In this document: positions 13,301-29,100 of the stretch, in pieces
Position numbering within the stretch: position 1 is the stretch's first letter
How the letters are laid out: every line of letters begins with the position of its first letter
From: Tachypleus tridentatus
Lineage: Eukaryota; Arthropoda; Merostomata; Xiphosura; Limulidae
Direction of reading: 5' to 3'
Length of the DNA stretch: 64,000 bases
Assembly (NCBI RefSeq): GCF_004210375.1
Contig: NC_134830.1
Span: 50,225,094 to 50,289,093, forward strand
Notes under the pieces: generated by a model
The model's input: only the letters and a program-made list of their open reading frames with translations
What the model was told of the DNA's origin: nothing
Databases searched by the model: none
Program-made: the position numbers and the translations under genes

Positions 13301-16300
13301 ACTGCTTTCCAAACATCTTTTACCGATTTTGATTAGTCGAGATAAACCAGGTAGATTAAGTGGCCACTAGGGTAAGAAAACTTGAAGGAATTATAAAATT
13401 GGTTAAAAACGTGGACAGGGGCAAAGTTAAATATACAATCAAGTAAAAGATAACAAACCATAAACAGATAAAAAAGAGTCACTCTTGTATCACTAGGTAA
13501 AAACAAATTCTCACAGAGAATTTAACCAACTTTCTCTGGTCATTCTAGAAACAATTACCTCTAACTGCTTTTGAAATAGTAGCTCTTTTAAGATTACTTG
13601 GTGGCTTTCACACAAGTCAGACTGGAACAAATACATATATAGTGTCTGACCACATTCTTATCATTCTTTATAACTAAAAGAATTAAACACCACAATACTT
13701 ATTACAGTTAGCATTTCACACCTAACAAACACCAGAAAGGTTCAAAATAATTTCACTTCACCTTTGGATAAACTACTTTTTAAGACTGATGACACACAGA
13801 ATCAAACATATATTTACATATTATGAAGTACAAATATAGCTAAGCAACAGCCTTAACAGCCATAGCATTAGTCCTGTATAAGACAGGTTGCTTTTAAACT
13901 ATTTTAGAGGTTATAACACTGACACTGATAATTCTGTAATAATCAAACATGAATCACAAGTTGACCTAAATGTTTTAGTACACTTATTTGTAGATTATGA
14001 CACTGTACTTGTGTTTTGAGAAGGTTTACCAGCAAAAGGTCCCAATACAGCTATATTTGTGTAAATATGTAAAAGCCTCAGTTAAATTTAAAGCCAACTA
14101 GTTTCAGAGATGGTCTGTTTGCAGAGCTGTGACTACTTTCCCCTTACATATTATACTACAATATACCTAAAAAAAATTATAAGCATTGTTCAGTGTGTTT
14201 CTCAAAGCATTCACCTTTTCAGAAGACCTTAGTCAAGTTCTTAATTAAAAGTTAAACTATTCCTGTCTATATATGATACTGAACTATAGGCATCTTTAAT
14301 TCCAAAGACAGATAATATAAACTACATTAAAATATCTTTTGATGACATTCAAGGATTCAGGTAAAATACACCCAAAGTCACCTGTACTTTAACTCTTTCA
14401 CTGCTAGATTTATATTTAGATACATGAAAACAAAGTGACATGTTCTAATATTTTATTATTGTACCATACTTGGAACTTGTTAATATTGTGCTTTTCAAAG
14501 TTAAAATAAAGGTTTAATAGCATGCCTCATACACGTGGCCATCACATTTATTCAACAGTTTCTCACTCAGAAACAAAGTTGAGGTACACATACAAACCTA
14601 TCACTTAAGAATATTATAATAAATCAAATCAATTTTCTAACCTGATTTAAAACAAACTCTCAAAGTATCAGTGTCTTATAAAACATATCATTAATAATTT
14701 TAAACGCACGTAACAATTCAACTTAATTAAAACATCCTAAATCTATGTTAATATGGAAAGAGATGTTTCTCCACAAAAAATTAATATCAGTAATCGTTCT
14801 CAATAATTCATTCTTTTAACACGAGATGGCGTTTTCCACATTGTCTGGCACAACTATTATTTCTATTTTTTTTAAACAAATTATAGGTAGTAGTTACTGC
14901 ACCTTCAGATTACATGGGATTCAACTGCTTGGTGTGGAATACACAACCACATTTACTAAGTTGAAATCTATGAAAAACTGTGTATCACTGGGTGTTTGTG
15001 ATGTGCAAAAAACAAAGTTCACCTTCAAATATTTAATATTTTCGTCATAACATACTGCAATGTCGAATTTCACTTACACTGTAGAGCATAGGCGGCCAAC
15101 TCGACGGCGGTCTGGTAGGGACAGGGTAATTTGCCCGACAGAATGTCCTGCTTTAGCTGAAGGAAGAACAAGTACCTGTGGGGTCAGAAGGTCAGCGTGG
15201 GAGCGTTAAACGAAGCGTGTCGTGTGAACAAAACAGACATCTAAGTTTTATCTATACACTGTACCGTCGTTGATATACTTGGTTACTCTCGTTTGTTACA
15301 TGCGTAATAAAATAGTTCACATCATTTGGAAAAAAAAAAAATTTAGCTGTTAGAAGTGTCCAATAACACCTAAAGAAAAATCACTGAATTTTTATACTCG
15401 TCATATTATATATCTGGTCCAATTCGACATTTTATATTTACCACACTTTTCTGAATTTTTATGAATAGAAAGAAAGTTACCTTGTGAGCTCTTCTCGGAG
15501 AATATTTGGTTCGGAAGAATAAAACTTAACACGAAGTCGAAATGTGTACGGCGGTCCAACTTGTAAAAAAAAAATAAAAAAAAATTGGTGTATAAATATT
15601 TTTACACAACCTGTTTGGGAAAAACAACTGCTCCAAAAGACAAGTATCTGTGTACGTATTAATTTCTCGAATGCATGCCACCTTTACTAATAAAACATAA
15701 CATACACAAGTTTGTGCAAAATAACGAAATTATACGTACGTTTTGATGGAGGAGAATTTCCCAGTTTCAAATGCAAAATATTTTTTGCAACAGTTGAAGA
15801 AATTTTGCAAATTTAAAATTTTTAGTCCGTATGAAACACGTCATTCACTTGTACCCCTTGTTTTATCTCCGAATTAGTTATAATATCAGTATAGTAACAG
15901 CCCAACTTCCGACGGAAGTAACTATATGTATATAACACATCCGGAAGCTATTATCTCTATTGTCATATATACATACTTATACAGTTGAACTAAACGTTAG
16001 AATGTCTATTTTGTTGATAGATGGTCATTCAGACAGTTCAAATTTATATGGATATTGGTGAAACTTGTTTTGCATTTTCCCTAAAATGTTTGTTATAGAT
16101 AGCTAGCTATTCAGAAATGTCAGTTAGTGAACTGAGAAAGTTAGTCCCAAACCTTGTCAATAAATAATATTCTATGCTAAAATCTGTCACATATTACTAT
16201 TTTTTTTAATGAAGTTTACTTTTTTGTTCTTGAGAATGTTACTTGGTTCCAATGTGATCATGTTTTTACATCACTCATTTACTTAACAACGATTTTTTCT

Positions 16301-19300
16301 TCTGACGCTCTCTTGTTTTTTACTTGTATGCCAGTTGAAACAATAGAGAATCGTGTATGGCCCTCACTAGCTGCGACGAACATGACCTACCCACAGCAGA
16401 CGAAGCCAAGATATGTATCACCCAGGCGTGAAGTATAGCTGCAAGAAACATGTTTGGTTTCCTTCGTTAAGCCTTATCCTCAAAAACGCTTACGTGTGCA
16501 TAAATACATACTGCAATACTGCAGATGTCTGATGAAAAGTGTTCGAGTACCTAGGCCTAAATATATCACACAACTGCCGGTGGCACAGCACTTTGAAACA
16601 AAGGTGTATTTAAAGTTTGACCCACTCTAGCCCCTAACTAAATACGCTACTGGATATATTATCAGTGCTTACAGATTACACGATCTGAGAAACTGGGGTC
16701 AAACTCAAGTGTTTTTACCCTAATTTCTATATATCACCTTGTGGAAGATATCGATGTATCGTTGAGTAAAGGTAGTGACATCTTTCTAGCCTTTATAAAT
16801 TATGATCTACTCGACAAAATGGGCAACTTTAAACAATCTCGATGACAAATTTCTCATGACAATTCATCATTTTAGGAAAGAAGCAATTTAATATTTCCGG
16901 AAAAAGCTCTGCGAAAATTATAAACACATCGAACAAAAAACATTTGAATAAAATTATATATAAACCATTAAACAGACACAAACTAAGATGCATCAAAACC
17001 TATTTTAGCTTATTACATCAGCACGAAATCTGACTTTTGCTTATTTTAGAAAATTAAACTCTTAATGAAATATAATGTTTTATCTTAATCATTTTGTACT
17101 CATCGTGTTCTCGATACATAGAACTTCACTAACGTACATCATTTCCAACAGGTATTGCATTTACGAAATGTAGGTAAAAGTCAAATATTTGGATTTTTTT
17201 TTTCTTTCTTGGTAACGTTTTTGACATATTCAAATACTTCAAATTGAAAGTTATCTTAGAATATTTAGGAAAGTTCTCTCCCAGGTATTTTTAAGAATAA
17301 TTTTTGACAATTTACATTAAAATAACTAGCTTGTTGTATACAGCAAAACCAATAGTATTAGGTTCTTTGAGGGCTGCGAATTACAGATGTCATGGCAAGC
17401 ACATTATTTTCAATAATTATAAGCACAAAATTTTACCAGGTAAGATATTTATGAATTAATTATGAAATCGGACGTAGATCGAAATAATCTGTGTTGGTTA
17501 GACTGATATTTAAAATAAAAATAAAAATGTATAAGTAATATAACATTACAAAGTTTCTGAAGGGCAATGTAATAAAAACCAGGTAGTCTGAAGAACCAAA
17601 CATATCTGTAAATTCATTTTAATTTTTCCTACGTTGTTTGTAACGAGGGAATTTGATAGTTACATCGTTCGTTGGTAACCAGCTAGTTTGATAGTTACAT
17701 CGTTCGCTGGTAACCAGGTTGTTTGAAGAAACAAAAATACCTGCAAACTCATTTCATATCATATAAAGAGAATTACATGAAGTTATAAGGCTAAAGAAAT
17801 TATATATAATACCAACTTACTTTTAACCTGTTTTCTGATCGTTTTTGTTGGATCCAACCAATGCTGAAAACAAATAAACAAAAATAAAGTTATGAGTGAA
17901 ATTAATGATCGCCCGAGTGCACACGAGTAACAGTCGTCAGAGGAATCGCTAGGCACTGGTACACGGGGTCCGTGCCCCAAACTCCCAGTCAGTATAGTGA
18001 ACAGTACACGGGGTCCGTGCCCCAAACTCCCAGTCAGTATAGTGAACAATCAGAATAGAAAAGCATGATCTTTTCATATTGAAATGACGAAAATTTCCAT
18101 GCCGCCTATCGGCCCGAACCACGAATCTTTTAAGCCCCTAGCGACGCCTCTCGACATGATGATCATAAAAAAAATTATAATAAAACTCCAAATTGTAATT
18201 TGCATTTGTAAAAGATGAAACAAAGTGAAATACTTTAAATGTGGTTAAGAGACGTAACTAATTGCAACATGATTGACTCGTATATATGGGAGTTCGTTTG
18301 GCGTCGTAGGCGTGAGTAATTCAAACAAATATTGAAGAATATTTCTGAACTTCCGTATTTAATTTACTACATTGTCACTAGATACTTTGTACTGTCTTTA
18401 TGTTTTACAAGTATTTTAAATACATAGGTATATATGTAATACTAAAAGTACTTACTCTAATTTGCTTACAAAAGAAACAACTTTTCATTTCTCCAAATTT
18501 TAATTCATTTCCGAAACCGGTATTAAAAACTACATTTTTTTAGCGCAGTGAATTGGAAAGATCCCCAAATATGTTGTACCAACCTCGAATCTAATGCTTT
18601 AAGTTAGTAATTCGACCACGTTACTTTCTGGCCATTTGTCGCCCATCATATACTTTATACTGCAAGTAAATAAGTAAATTGCATATAGAATTAACTTTTT
18701 AAACAACATATACAAATATACGTTCTGAGTTCAGTTACTTTTATAACCATCCCACTTACCACTCCCACTTCCCTATCCCCACTCATTAATTTTTTGTTAT
18801 AATTTTGACAATTCACAGATATCAATGGATTAATTAAAACTTCCGTTCCAAATTTACTTTTACATTAAAAAATGTATATACTACTGTATTTTAGGTTACC
18901 TTTCAAATAAATTACAATTTGAATAAGGTTCTACATAATTAATATCAACGCCACCTACCGATACGTGGTTGGCATCAGTGAACTGGAGGCCAAAATAATC
19001 CTTTTCTATAAGATCCAGGTGGTACCAAACTTGCTCGTATAATTCTGATCCCACGGATTTTTTCTACAAATACAATTGAATATTTTTTACAGTTCCGTCT
19101 AGTTAACAAGTTATTTATTTTTTATATTGCTTAAAAGTTCCCACTTCTAACATTTTATGCAATAACGTTAACACGTACTCTGATCAGTAAACTGTTAGGT
19201 TTAATTCAGGTAAAAACTTGATGTTTTCAATTATTGGCCTTTCCTAACACCAGGATAAATCACTGTTGTGTGTTTTTGGAATTTCGCACAAAGTTACTCG

Positions 19301-20057
19301 AGGGCTATCTGTGCTAGCCGTCCCTAATTTAGCAGTGTAAGGCTAGAGGAAAGGCAGCTGGTCATCACCAACTACCGCCAACTCTTGGGCTACTCTTTTA
19401 CAAACGAATAGTGATTGACCATCACATTATAAGATCCCCACGGCTGAAAGGGCGAGCATGTTTAGCGCGACGGGGATGCAAACCCGCGACCCTCAGATTA
19501 CGAGTCGCACGCCTTAACACGCTGAAACCTTACTCCAACTTCAATGAAATGTCGTATTTACCGATTTACACAAAAACTTAGTTCGACTCGTAATCCGAGG
19601 GTCGAGGGTTCGAATTCCGATCGAACCAAACATGCATGCTCTTTCAACCGTGGGGACGTTATAATGTTACAGTCAATCCTACTATTCATTGGTAAAAGAG
19701 TTGCCCATTAGTTGGCGGTGGGTGGTGATGATTAGCTGCCTTCCCTCTAGTCTTACATTACTAAATTAGGGACAGCTAGCGCAGATAGCACTTGAGTAGC
19801 TTTGCGCGAAATTCAATATAACAATATAACAAAAACTTAGCTTACAAGGAAAAATTTACAAGGTACGAAATTACGTAAACCTCATTTAGTTTCTTACATC
19901 CTTATCAGTGATAATGCAGTTATATTCATTACTACTCGTGTTCGTTAATTGTTTATAAATTTTGTTAAGAAACGTTCATACTCAAGCTTGACTTTTCGTC
20001 TACAATGATATTTTGTTACTTATATATTAGTCATAAATTTCACCTACGTAATTTGGT

Positions 20058-20107
<50 letters not shown>

Positions 20108-23100
20108 GCTTGGTGAAATAGGTTTAAAGTTAGCAAAACCTTAATGTTGGTACAATAAAAAGTTACCAGTTTTTCAAATACCCGCATTAATTTAATTTTC
20201 TTGAATACAAAAAAATAACGAGCATTTCGAACACCACACAAGTTTTGCACACACTAATCACGGTGTTATTACCACATTTGTGTAACGGCGTGTATTCTCT
20301 CTAGTTCATTTTTAGCCAATAAGAGTTGTTTAAAGTTGAAAAAATCCGTTATACAGTTATACTGTATAAAGGACAATGTTAGATAGTGTTTTCCTTCCTT
20401 CTTTCTTTCATTAAATCCCTAACGACCTTATTATAAGTTAACTGCATAACCTGCTTTGTGGATGGTAATAACCGACTCATTTAGCTAATTAAAAGAAAGC
20501 CTAATAATAACTGGAGATGTGACCTGTTAAAGGATGTTTTTATCCTCATTCCTGAATAAAAACAAAAACAACATACAATCAAATAGTCCGTATACAGTGT
20601 TGGACAGTTTTCAATTGTCATCCAAAACATACGTTAATCGAACATGCTAACTTTCAGTGACGGGTGCTAGCACTCAGACACGTACATTATGTTTCTAAAA
20701 AGTTGATGTGTTACGATACTGTGTTTATTCGAATATTGGTGATGTGTTGTTCTTACGAAAATCTGTGAATATTTGAGGTGATATGCAATTGTTAAATTAA
20801 CGATTAGTTACTTTAACCTGTCATGATCATGTCAAGCGCCTATCAAATCATCGCTTGAGAGACCATGCTAACAGCAAAGTTTGCTAAGCCTATCAAGCAC
20901 GAAAGTTGACTTTGGTGACATAAAAATTCTCTGTAGCACAGATTTGCAAAAATGTTTAAAATGTTGTAAATTAATTTCAAAACGAAATCATAAATGATTA
21001 ATCAAATCTGTCGTGAATTCGCTATTCACACTTCATTCAGTTACTAAACTGGGAATGAGCATGATGAACCTGCATTATTTCATTTTAACTAATTTTTATA
21101 TTTTGTAATAAAAATTTATGTTATCAAACGTCAGGCAAAATTTTGAATACAATAAATTTTAAACGAATTAGTTTTTTATATAAACAGTGATTTGAAAAAG
21201 TAGTGCTTCTTCATGAATAATTTATTTCGAAATTTAGAGATAAAGTTCAGTGAAATGCCATCTACAGGCCATCCAGAACACGGTCAACCTGCGCTATAAA
21301 CGAAACAAGGTGTAGTTAGCGCCCTCGTACGAAGGTTATTATCATTCAAGAGGTCAAAAAACAGCAACATCTGTTTGTAACATTACATTAAAACTCACTA
21401 CAGTTTTGTAAAATGAAGAAAATAAAGTAAAAATGAGTCAAATATATAATACGTTTATTGCAAAATTTATCGTGGTTCTTAATAAATAGATATGATAAAA
21501 CCACACGAGATCTTACAGAACTACACGTAAAATGTCAAAACAATCACTCTAGCAATTATCGTGTTCTCCCTTTAAACTGAGGTGTATTACACCTTTACAG
21601 CCGTTTGCTGAATCAATATAAAATATTGACATTTTAGTCACAAGTAAAATAACCACACTAGTCTTGAAATATCAAAGGGTTGTGTTTACCTGCATTTGGT
21701 ATTTTCTAGTATATTTTTGTCTGAAGCGCTTGCCCAGAAAACGCCTTACAATATATATTTACCTTTCTGTAGTTACTATTTTCTGGCATTTTTGTCAACA
21801 GTACTTGCCTAGAATAACGCCTCACAATATCTATTTACATCCTTAGTTTCTATTTTCTGGTATATCTTTTTGTCTACAGTAATTGCACAAACATTACAAA
21901 GCCTTACGGGTTGTATTTACGCCCTCTAGTTACCCTTTTCTCCATCAAGTACTTCCCCAAAATGATATTTTTCTGACATTATCTAGGATTAGGTATTTTC
22001 AGCAGGCTAAACGGTTGAGGCTCTTCTGGCCCTAATTTAAAACTACTATTTGTGAACAAGTCGCAAGACAGCTGGTTACAGCAATGACATGCGTATTGAC
22101 AGAATACAAATAAACATAAGAAAAATCAAGGTTTCAATTACCCCATTAATTACTGGTTCGATACATTATGTATTTTACAGAAAAAACTAGTTCTTTAACA
22201 TACAGCGAGTGACATAAAAACTTGATAGCGTACGGATGAGAGTTGTGGTCGGTTTCGACGGTAAGTTAACGTCCCACAGATGTACGATAACAGCTAAACA
22301 TTGATGTTCCCCAGTAAACAACAGGTAGGTTGTAAAACAGCCACTGCCCACTAAGAGTTATTTTCATCTTACCGATTAACCCTAGTGAAACATCACTTTA
22401 CGATACTAGAGAACTACGATCAGTATCTTTATATGAGTTGGGAAGCTAAACTGGCATGATTTCCGGTATCAGTCAATTAATCCTGAAAGATACTTATACC
22501 CTCTCTTGGAAAAAGGCTTAGAAACTTTTTTACCGCTCAACGTTTAATGGTCACTTTCAAACTATATGCAACTCCATATTCACACTTGTCAGGCTTAGCT
22601 GCATATCTTCCATTTCCTCTTTGTCGCGGGAGGTGCACATCTGACCTTGTGTACTCTGAAGTTCAGGGTTGAACGTTACTCGGGGGACGGGGACATTCGT
22701 TTGCCATAATTTGAATGAATAATGTAGAAAAAACCCACCAGAAATGATTTAAATTGTTTTGAATTTCGTGCAAAGCAACTTGAGGGCTATCTGCGCTAGC
22801 CGTCCTTAATTTTGCAGTGCAAGACTAGAGGTAAGGCAGCTAGTCATCACCACCCACCGCCAACTCTTGGGCTACTCTTTTATCAACGAATAGTGGGATT
22901 GACTGTCACTATATAACGCTCCCACGGCTGAAAGGGCGAACATGTTTAGTGTGACGGTGATTGGAGCCCCCGACCTTCGGATTACGAGTCGAGCACCTTA
23001 ACCACCTGGCCATGCTGCCCCTCCCCCAGAAATAACAATACGTTTGTTAATTGTAACAAAGCTTCTTTCGTTATCTATTAAAGTCGTCTCCAAACTTTAT

Positions 23101-26100
23101 TTTCTAAAAGCGAGTTTCTCATTATGAAATGATTTTAGAACGTTAAAATTTTCTACAGGACTCTAACCCCATCTTCAACACAGTAACTTCTTAAAGATCC
23201 TAAATGCTGCTCACGCTACCACTTACTGTGGTTTTTAGGATAAGGTATACTCTTCCACTTTAAATTCACCGAATCAGACTGTTTGTTGTTAAGCCCAAGC
23301 TACGGACTATCTTTGTTGTGCCCACAACGTTTATCGAAAGCCTGTTTCTAATGTTAAAAGTCCGTAGACTACTACTATGGTGAACCTTTTCCACTGTACC
23401 ATCACTACACTACTGAAGAGTCTCGTGAACAGACGTATCCCAAGTCTGACAGCACGTGCTTTAATCCCTGAAGATCCCATGATTCTCACAACTTTTCTTT
23501 TTTTAACAACAATGAAGCTCAGAGAATGAAAGTTCCACTAGCTTTTCAAAAACACTTGGTGAGGAAATAAAGAAGTACAAACAGTGTCCAATCATTCCTA
23601 TTGGTAGTGTTAAGATGCGTTCAATCATCGATACATTCCAGTTCCGGTGCGGAATAAGTAACTCGTCACAATATTTTTGTTTTATTACTTTAGTCTGAAA
23701 GCTAGTTTGTAGTAGCCTTTTCTAGTCTAAAAGTAACAGTCAACACTTGGATTAGTTTGTCAAAGTCTCTGGTTTCTAAATCACATGTTCAAGTGGCATG
23801 TTCTATTTCTACCTGAAAGGATAATCCTATATAAATTAACACAAAAGAAGATGCACACTTGCAACATGCGAGTCAATCAAATAAGCCTTTTATTTTGAAA
23901 AGAAAAAAGGTATTTATAAAGTGTAAGCCATTTATGTCAACGGTGTTTGGCCCAGGACATAAAGGGTTATCCACTTAAGTGAATAATATAACACCAAACT
24001 TTAATGTATTCAAGAATACAGGGCCACTAAAAATGGCGAAAATTTCAAGTTAATTCCTATATATTCTGGTTATAGAGTACTTAAGTAGTCTTATAATTGT
24101 CAAAAGAATCGTCAAAACAATCTGGTTAGAAAATATGACTAAGGTTAACAGTCGTCTTACTGTAACAATAAACTTCTGGATTGGTCATGTTCATTACAGT
24201 AATAACGTTTTCAAACAATAGTTTTTGTTCGACTTCGCCCTAGAAACTATTTCCCCTGTAACTAACGTCTAGTGTTCATTTTATTACGCTCATGCTTTCC
24301 GCTGATAGCTCGTTGTCTTAGTGTTGATGGACAAACCGCATGTATGTCTTCATAATTACCATTAACTGAATCATTCCAATAACGGCACAGGATCTGGTAT
24401 TTTCTCAAATACTCCAACTCCGCAGTTGTCACCTTAAAACAGTCCAAAGTGACAAAGTCATGTGAGCTTAATTTCTAGGCCATGTGGTGTGTAATATCAA
24501 ACCGAGACGCTCTTTAGAAGTGTCTCGATTTCACTCATTTCTTCAATAACCACAATTCTCAAAAGTTACCTCTCTTAGCCGTTATCTGTTTCAATGACAC
24601 TATTACCTAACAGTTGACCCTTGATGTCATAATAAAGGCTCTAATTATTTAGCTTCGTATTAGATCGGTTATTTCTTAACTCCACAAAACTTAAATGTTG
24701 TTGTACCGATGTTATCACTGTCCCTCCTAGATCCTAACAAAAGAATTTAAGTTGCGTTCCAGAAATCCACATTATTTATCTCCAATATTGTCATCACGTT
24801 TAGCTACACAAGGTGCCCTGACTTGAACGACTGAATGACCTTAACATGCCCCTTTAACCTCTTTCCATGCAGGTACCTTCATAAGTGGAAGCATTACAGC
24901 TTTATGCGAGTCCATACTTCAACACTCGCCCTAGTTTATAATCTCGTAACCACTCTGCTAATCCTAGATTTACCTGTTAAGTACACGATCTTGGATAATT
25001 TAAACTAAAGCTCCACATCTCCTTGAACGCGTAACAGTTAATTCTACAGCCTATATTTAAAGTCACAACTTTCCTTGTTTATCTTTTCATTACTGTTGAA
25101 TATCCGTACATACACCTCAGGTAAGAAATCATATGCTTCCTGAATGAATTTTTTAAGCAGAGGTTAACGAGTTCCCTCAAGTATTTTTGGTTAACTAATG
25201 TACTTATTATCACTTGGACAAATTCTTTATCTAATCCCCTATTAAAATTAGTTCATGTTCTCTTTGACTACATTTTTCTTTAATCTATGTACCCATCTGT
25301 CATAATCACCACCCCCGTTTTACTAATGCAGTATTCCGACTTCTAGTTGAAAACTAAATTCCTTTAGTTCCCATGACTACTGACCTCATTACTTGCTCAT
25401 CAACCCCTCAGCACTAATTTCACCTTCCCACTAGATACATCAACTTCCACAGACATCATAATTAATACCGCCAGGTTTCTCCTTTACACTAGACACATCA
25501 ACTTCCACAGACATCATAATTAATACCGCCAGGTTTCACCTTTACACTAGACACATCAACTTCCACAGACATCATAATTAATACCGCCAGGTTTCACCTT
25601 CCCACTAGACACATCAACTTCCACAGACATCATAATTAATACCGCCAGGTTTCACCTTCCCACTAGACACATCAACTTCTACAGACATCATAATTAATAC
25701 CGCCAGGTTTCACCTTCCACTAGACACATCAACTTCCACAGACATCATAATTAATACCGCCAGGTTTCACCTTTACACTAGACACATCAACTTCCACAGA
25801 CATAATAATTAATACCGCCAGGTTTCACCTTCCCACTAGACACATCAACTTCCACAGACATCATAATTAATACCGCCAGGTTTCACCTTCCCACTAGACA
25901 CATCAACTTCCACAGACATCATAATTAATACCGCCAGGTTTCTCCTTTACACTAGACACATCAACTTCCACAGACATCATAATTAATACCGCCAGGTTTC
26001 ACCTTTACACTAGACACATCAACTTCCACAGACATCATAATTAATACCGCCAGGTTTCACCTTCCCACTAGACACATCAACTTCCACAGACATCATAATT

Positions 26101-29100
26101 AATACCGCCAGGTTTCACCTTCCCACTAGACACATCAACTTCTACAGACATCATAATTAATACCGCCAGGTTTCACCTTCCCACTAGACACATCAACTTC
26201 CACAGACATCATAATTAATACCGCCAGGTTTCACCTTTACACTAGACACATCAACTTCCACAGACATAATAATTAATACCGCCAGGTTTCACCTTCCCAC
26301 TAGACACATCAACTTCCACAGACATCATAATTAATACCGCCAGGTTTCACCTTCCCACTAGACACATCAACTTCCACAGACATCATAATTAATACCGCCA
26401 GGTTTCTCCTTTACACTTAGCCGCACCCACAATTACGGAAATAAACAAACAGATCACATGACCAAAACTCACACATTTCTTGAACCATAACCTAAATACG
26501 GGTAATGACAAAAGTCTCTATTCTAACTTTTATTGTAAATTCTTTTACTGAAACCCTTATTTTTACAACGTGTTTCTATGACTTCTGTCAACGTACGGTC
26601 TGTATTGTGTATTGGTTCTCAATCGTTGAAAGTTGAAACATCCGATTATTTTTTACGTTACATTGTTTGTTCTATTCGAAAGGAATATCTTACTCTTGCG
26701 GTAATATTGATCTCCCCTACCCCGATTATGTAGTGGACACCTCTACTGCCGACAGAAGCACCTTCATATCAGCTTAGGTTGCTAGGGCACCGGGTCTGTT
26801 TTACTTAAAACTTTCCCAATTCTAATAACGTCCTAATTTTATCCGCGAACGTTTCTCAAATCTTTATATTCTCCAATGTTTTGGATTAAACTGCATCTTC
26901 ATGATGTAAAATTAACTAGCAAATAATACAGTATGTAGAGGGGAGTTGCAAAATGGGGGTGCTTGGTTAGACATGTGGATTTTACTATGTGTTTGAAGAT
27001 AGGAGTTGCCAAAAGCAGCTCGATATAGGGGACTGGGGGCATCCTCCCGAAAACACGAATACAATATCTTGCTATTCATATCAAAACATACGGTTTCAAC
27101 GCCTCTGTGATATCAGCGGTGAAATATTTAATAAAGGGCAGAAACTTATCCACGACTTTGACTCAAGTAAAGTAAACCACGAGTTAATCAAATTGAACTA
27201 CCGAGATAAACAAGTAATGAAATTTGGTTATTGTTTTGGCTTCATAAACAAATCTAATACCAAGTTGCGGTGAGTATCAGAAATGTATCCCTTGCCAATA
27301 GATGTTCATAACCACACACCCCGTCACCCACTTACAATGCGTGTTGGTTACTAGTGGTAACACTCAGTTACCACAATAAAAATGTCAACAGTCTAATGGG
27401 TACAGTCCAAAGGCAGCAACACAAAACTGGCGAAACGGTCAAGAAAACGTTTTCATCCGTAATTCAGAACTGATGACTAGAGGAAGGGTAACCTAGTGGT
27501 GACTAGCACCTTCCACCTGCACAGATTATCTTAACCGAACAATGGAAATGGCTGTCATTTTCATGATGCGTCCACAGTAGAAACGTGATGCGTAACAGCG
27601 GAGTCGAACCTTTGACCAACTGAAAAGCAGCTTGTCACATCAATCACTATATTATCCCTCACATAACATGGGGGGTCTACATAGTTTAAAACAGACCAAA
27701 AACTACTCAAACATATGTCTTCTTTTTAATAAAACAATACTTTGCATCATGGTTATAATGTACACAATTGGGGTATACACAGACCTAAATCAAGAGTCCG
27801 AGTGACGTGCAAAACCGGTGGCTCTATCCTCACATGCTCTCCCCCCAAGCTTTTCATACACTTTTAACAATCACAAACCTTGTGTATAACCATTTGATAT
27901 GATATGCTAAAAATAATTTTCTTACTGTACCCCTCAACTAAAACTTAACTGAATTATGCCACTGCGCGAGAAATCGACTCACACTTATAAGCATCTATCT
28001 CCTTTTATTAAGACAAAAAATAAATAATGTAACAATTTTAATAATTTTATTTCCTATATTCTGACTAGAAGGAAGGCAGCTAACCATCACCACCCACTAA
28101 CGTGAGCTACTCTTTCATCAACGAATAGTGGGATTGACTGTTACATTATAACGCTCCCTAAAGCTGAAAAGGCCAACATGTTTGCTATATGCTTCCATTA
28201 AACAAATGCGAGTTGTTAAAACTAAAACGCGTTGATATGTAGTCACGTGCAATAATTTATAAATACAAGTTTAAACTGCTTTTTGATGAAAATTTTAAAA
28301 ACAGAATATATACACAAATAACCAAAATACTGTGTTCCACGTACATTCAAAAACATTCTCAACATGTGGTATAATCATACACAGTCCGTACATTGAAAAG
28401 GGTGGTGACGGCATGGTGTAGGAAACAAGTATACGTTAACAGATCCCTTAAGATATTCTGTTCCAATCGTTTTACAAGCATGTGTCGTATAAATATTAGC
28501 ACCGTACTTCTAGAATCAACTACACTAGAATATGTGTATAATATACATTGTAAACAATAATTTGCAGTATATTTCACGAAAGTACAACACATATACTCTG
28601 TTAAATGCAAAGCTGGTGGAATTTTGTTTAAGTTTATCGGTGGATCAGAGAATAAGTTTACGACCTACAACACTAAAATCCGGGGTTCGATTCCACACAG
28701 AGGAAAATGTCCAGCTTTAGACAGTTAGTTGTTTGTAACTGACCCTCAAAAATGGATTGGCTATTTCATGATCCGAAGATCCAAAATTAATCCGGTTTTA
28801 TAATTTGAAAACCTGGTTAACTTGTTTCAGAGATCGTTTTCAAATCGGTTATTTCCGTACTGTTGTCATGGTTCTGTTAAAACACATGGTCGTTGTGTTT
28901 TGTCGGTGTGTAGTTAAACACAAAACAGCGGTTCACGTGATTTATTGTGGTAGATATACATACTCCAGAAGTTCTGAACGTGTAGTCACAACAGTTTCTA
29001 TAAAGTTTTTAATCATCCTTATTTTTTCACTTTTTTTTTTTTTTACAAACTTTGGTTTACATCTTTCGTAGCATTTTGTTTCTTCTACAGGTATTCTGTT

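Noticed and set aside
17783-18049. 88-aa minus ORF as a gene
   Set aside because: Only its [14 protein letters not shown] part is real (exon 3). The rest is intron and a 45-bp repeat, separated by a clear TTTTCAG acceptor and GTAAGT donor.
24262-24447. 61-aa minus ORF in intron 1
   Set aside because: Protein-like in places but short and with no family match or neighbouring coding sequence. Not supported.
25421-26420. CRISPR-like array of regularly spaced repeats
   Set aside because: The whole 58-bp unit repeats with no unique spacers, and the sequence is clearly eukaryotic. It is a satellite.
26989-27273. 94-aa plus ORF in intron 1
   Set aside because: No recognisable motif, no supporting splice or poly(A) context. 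Most likely chance.
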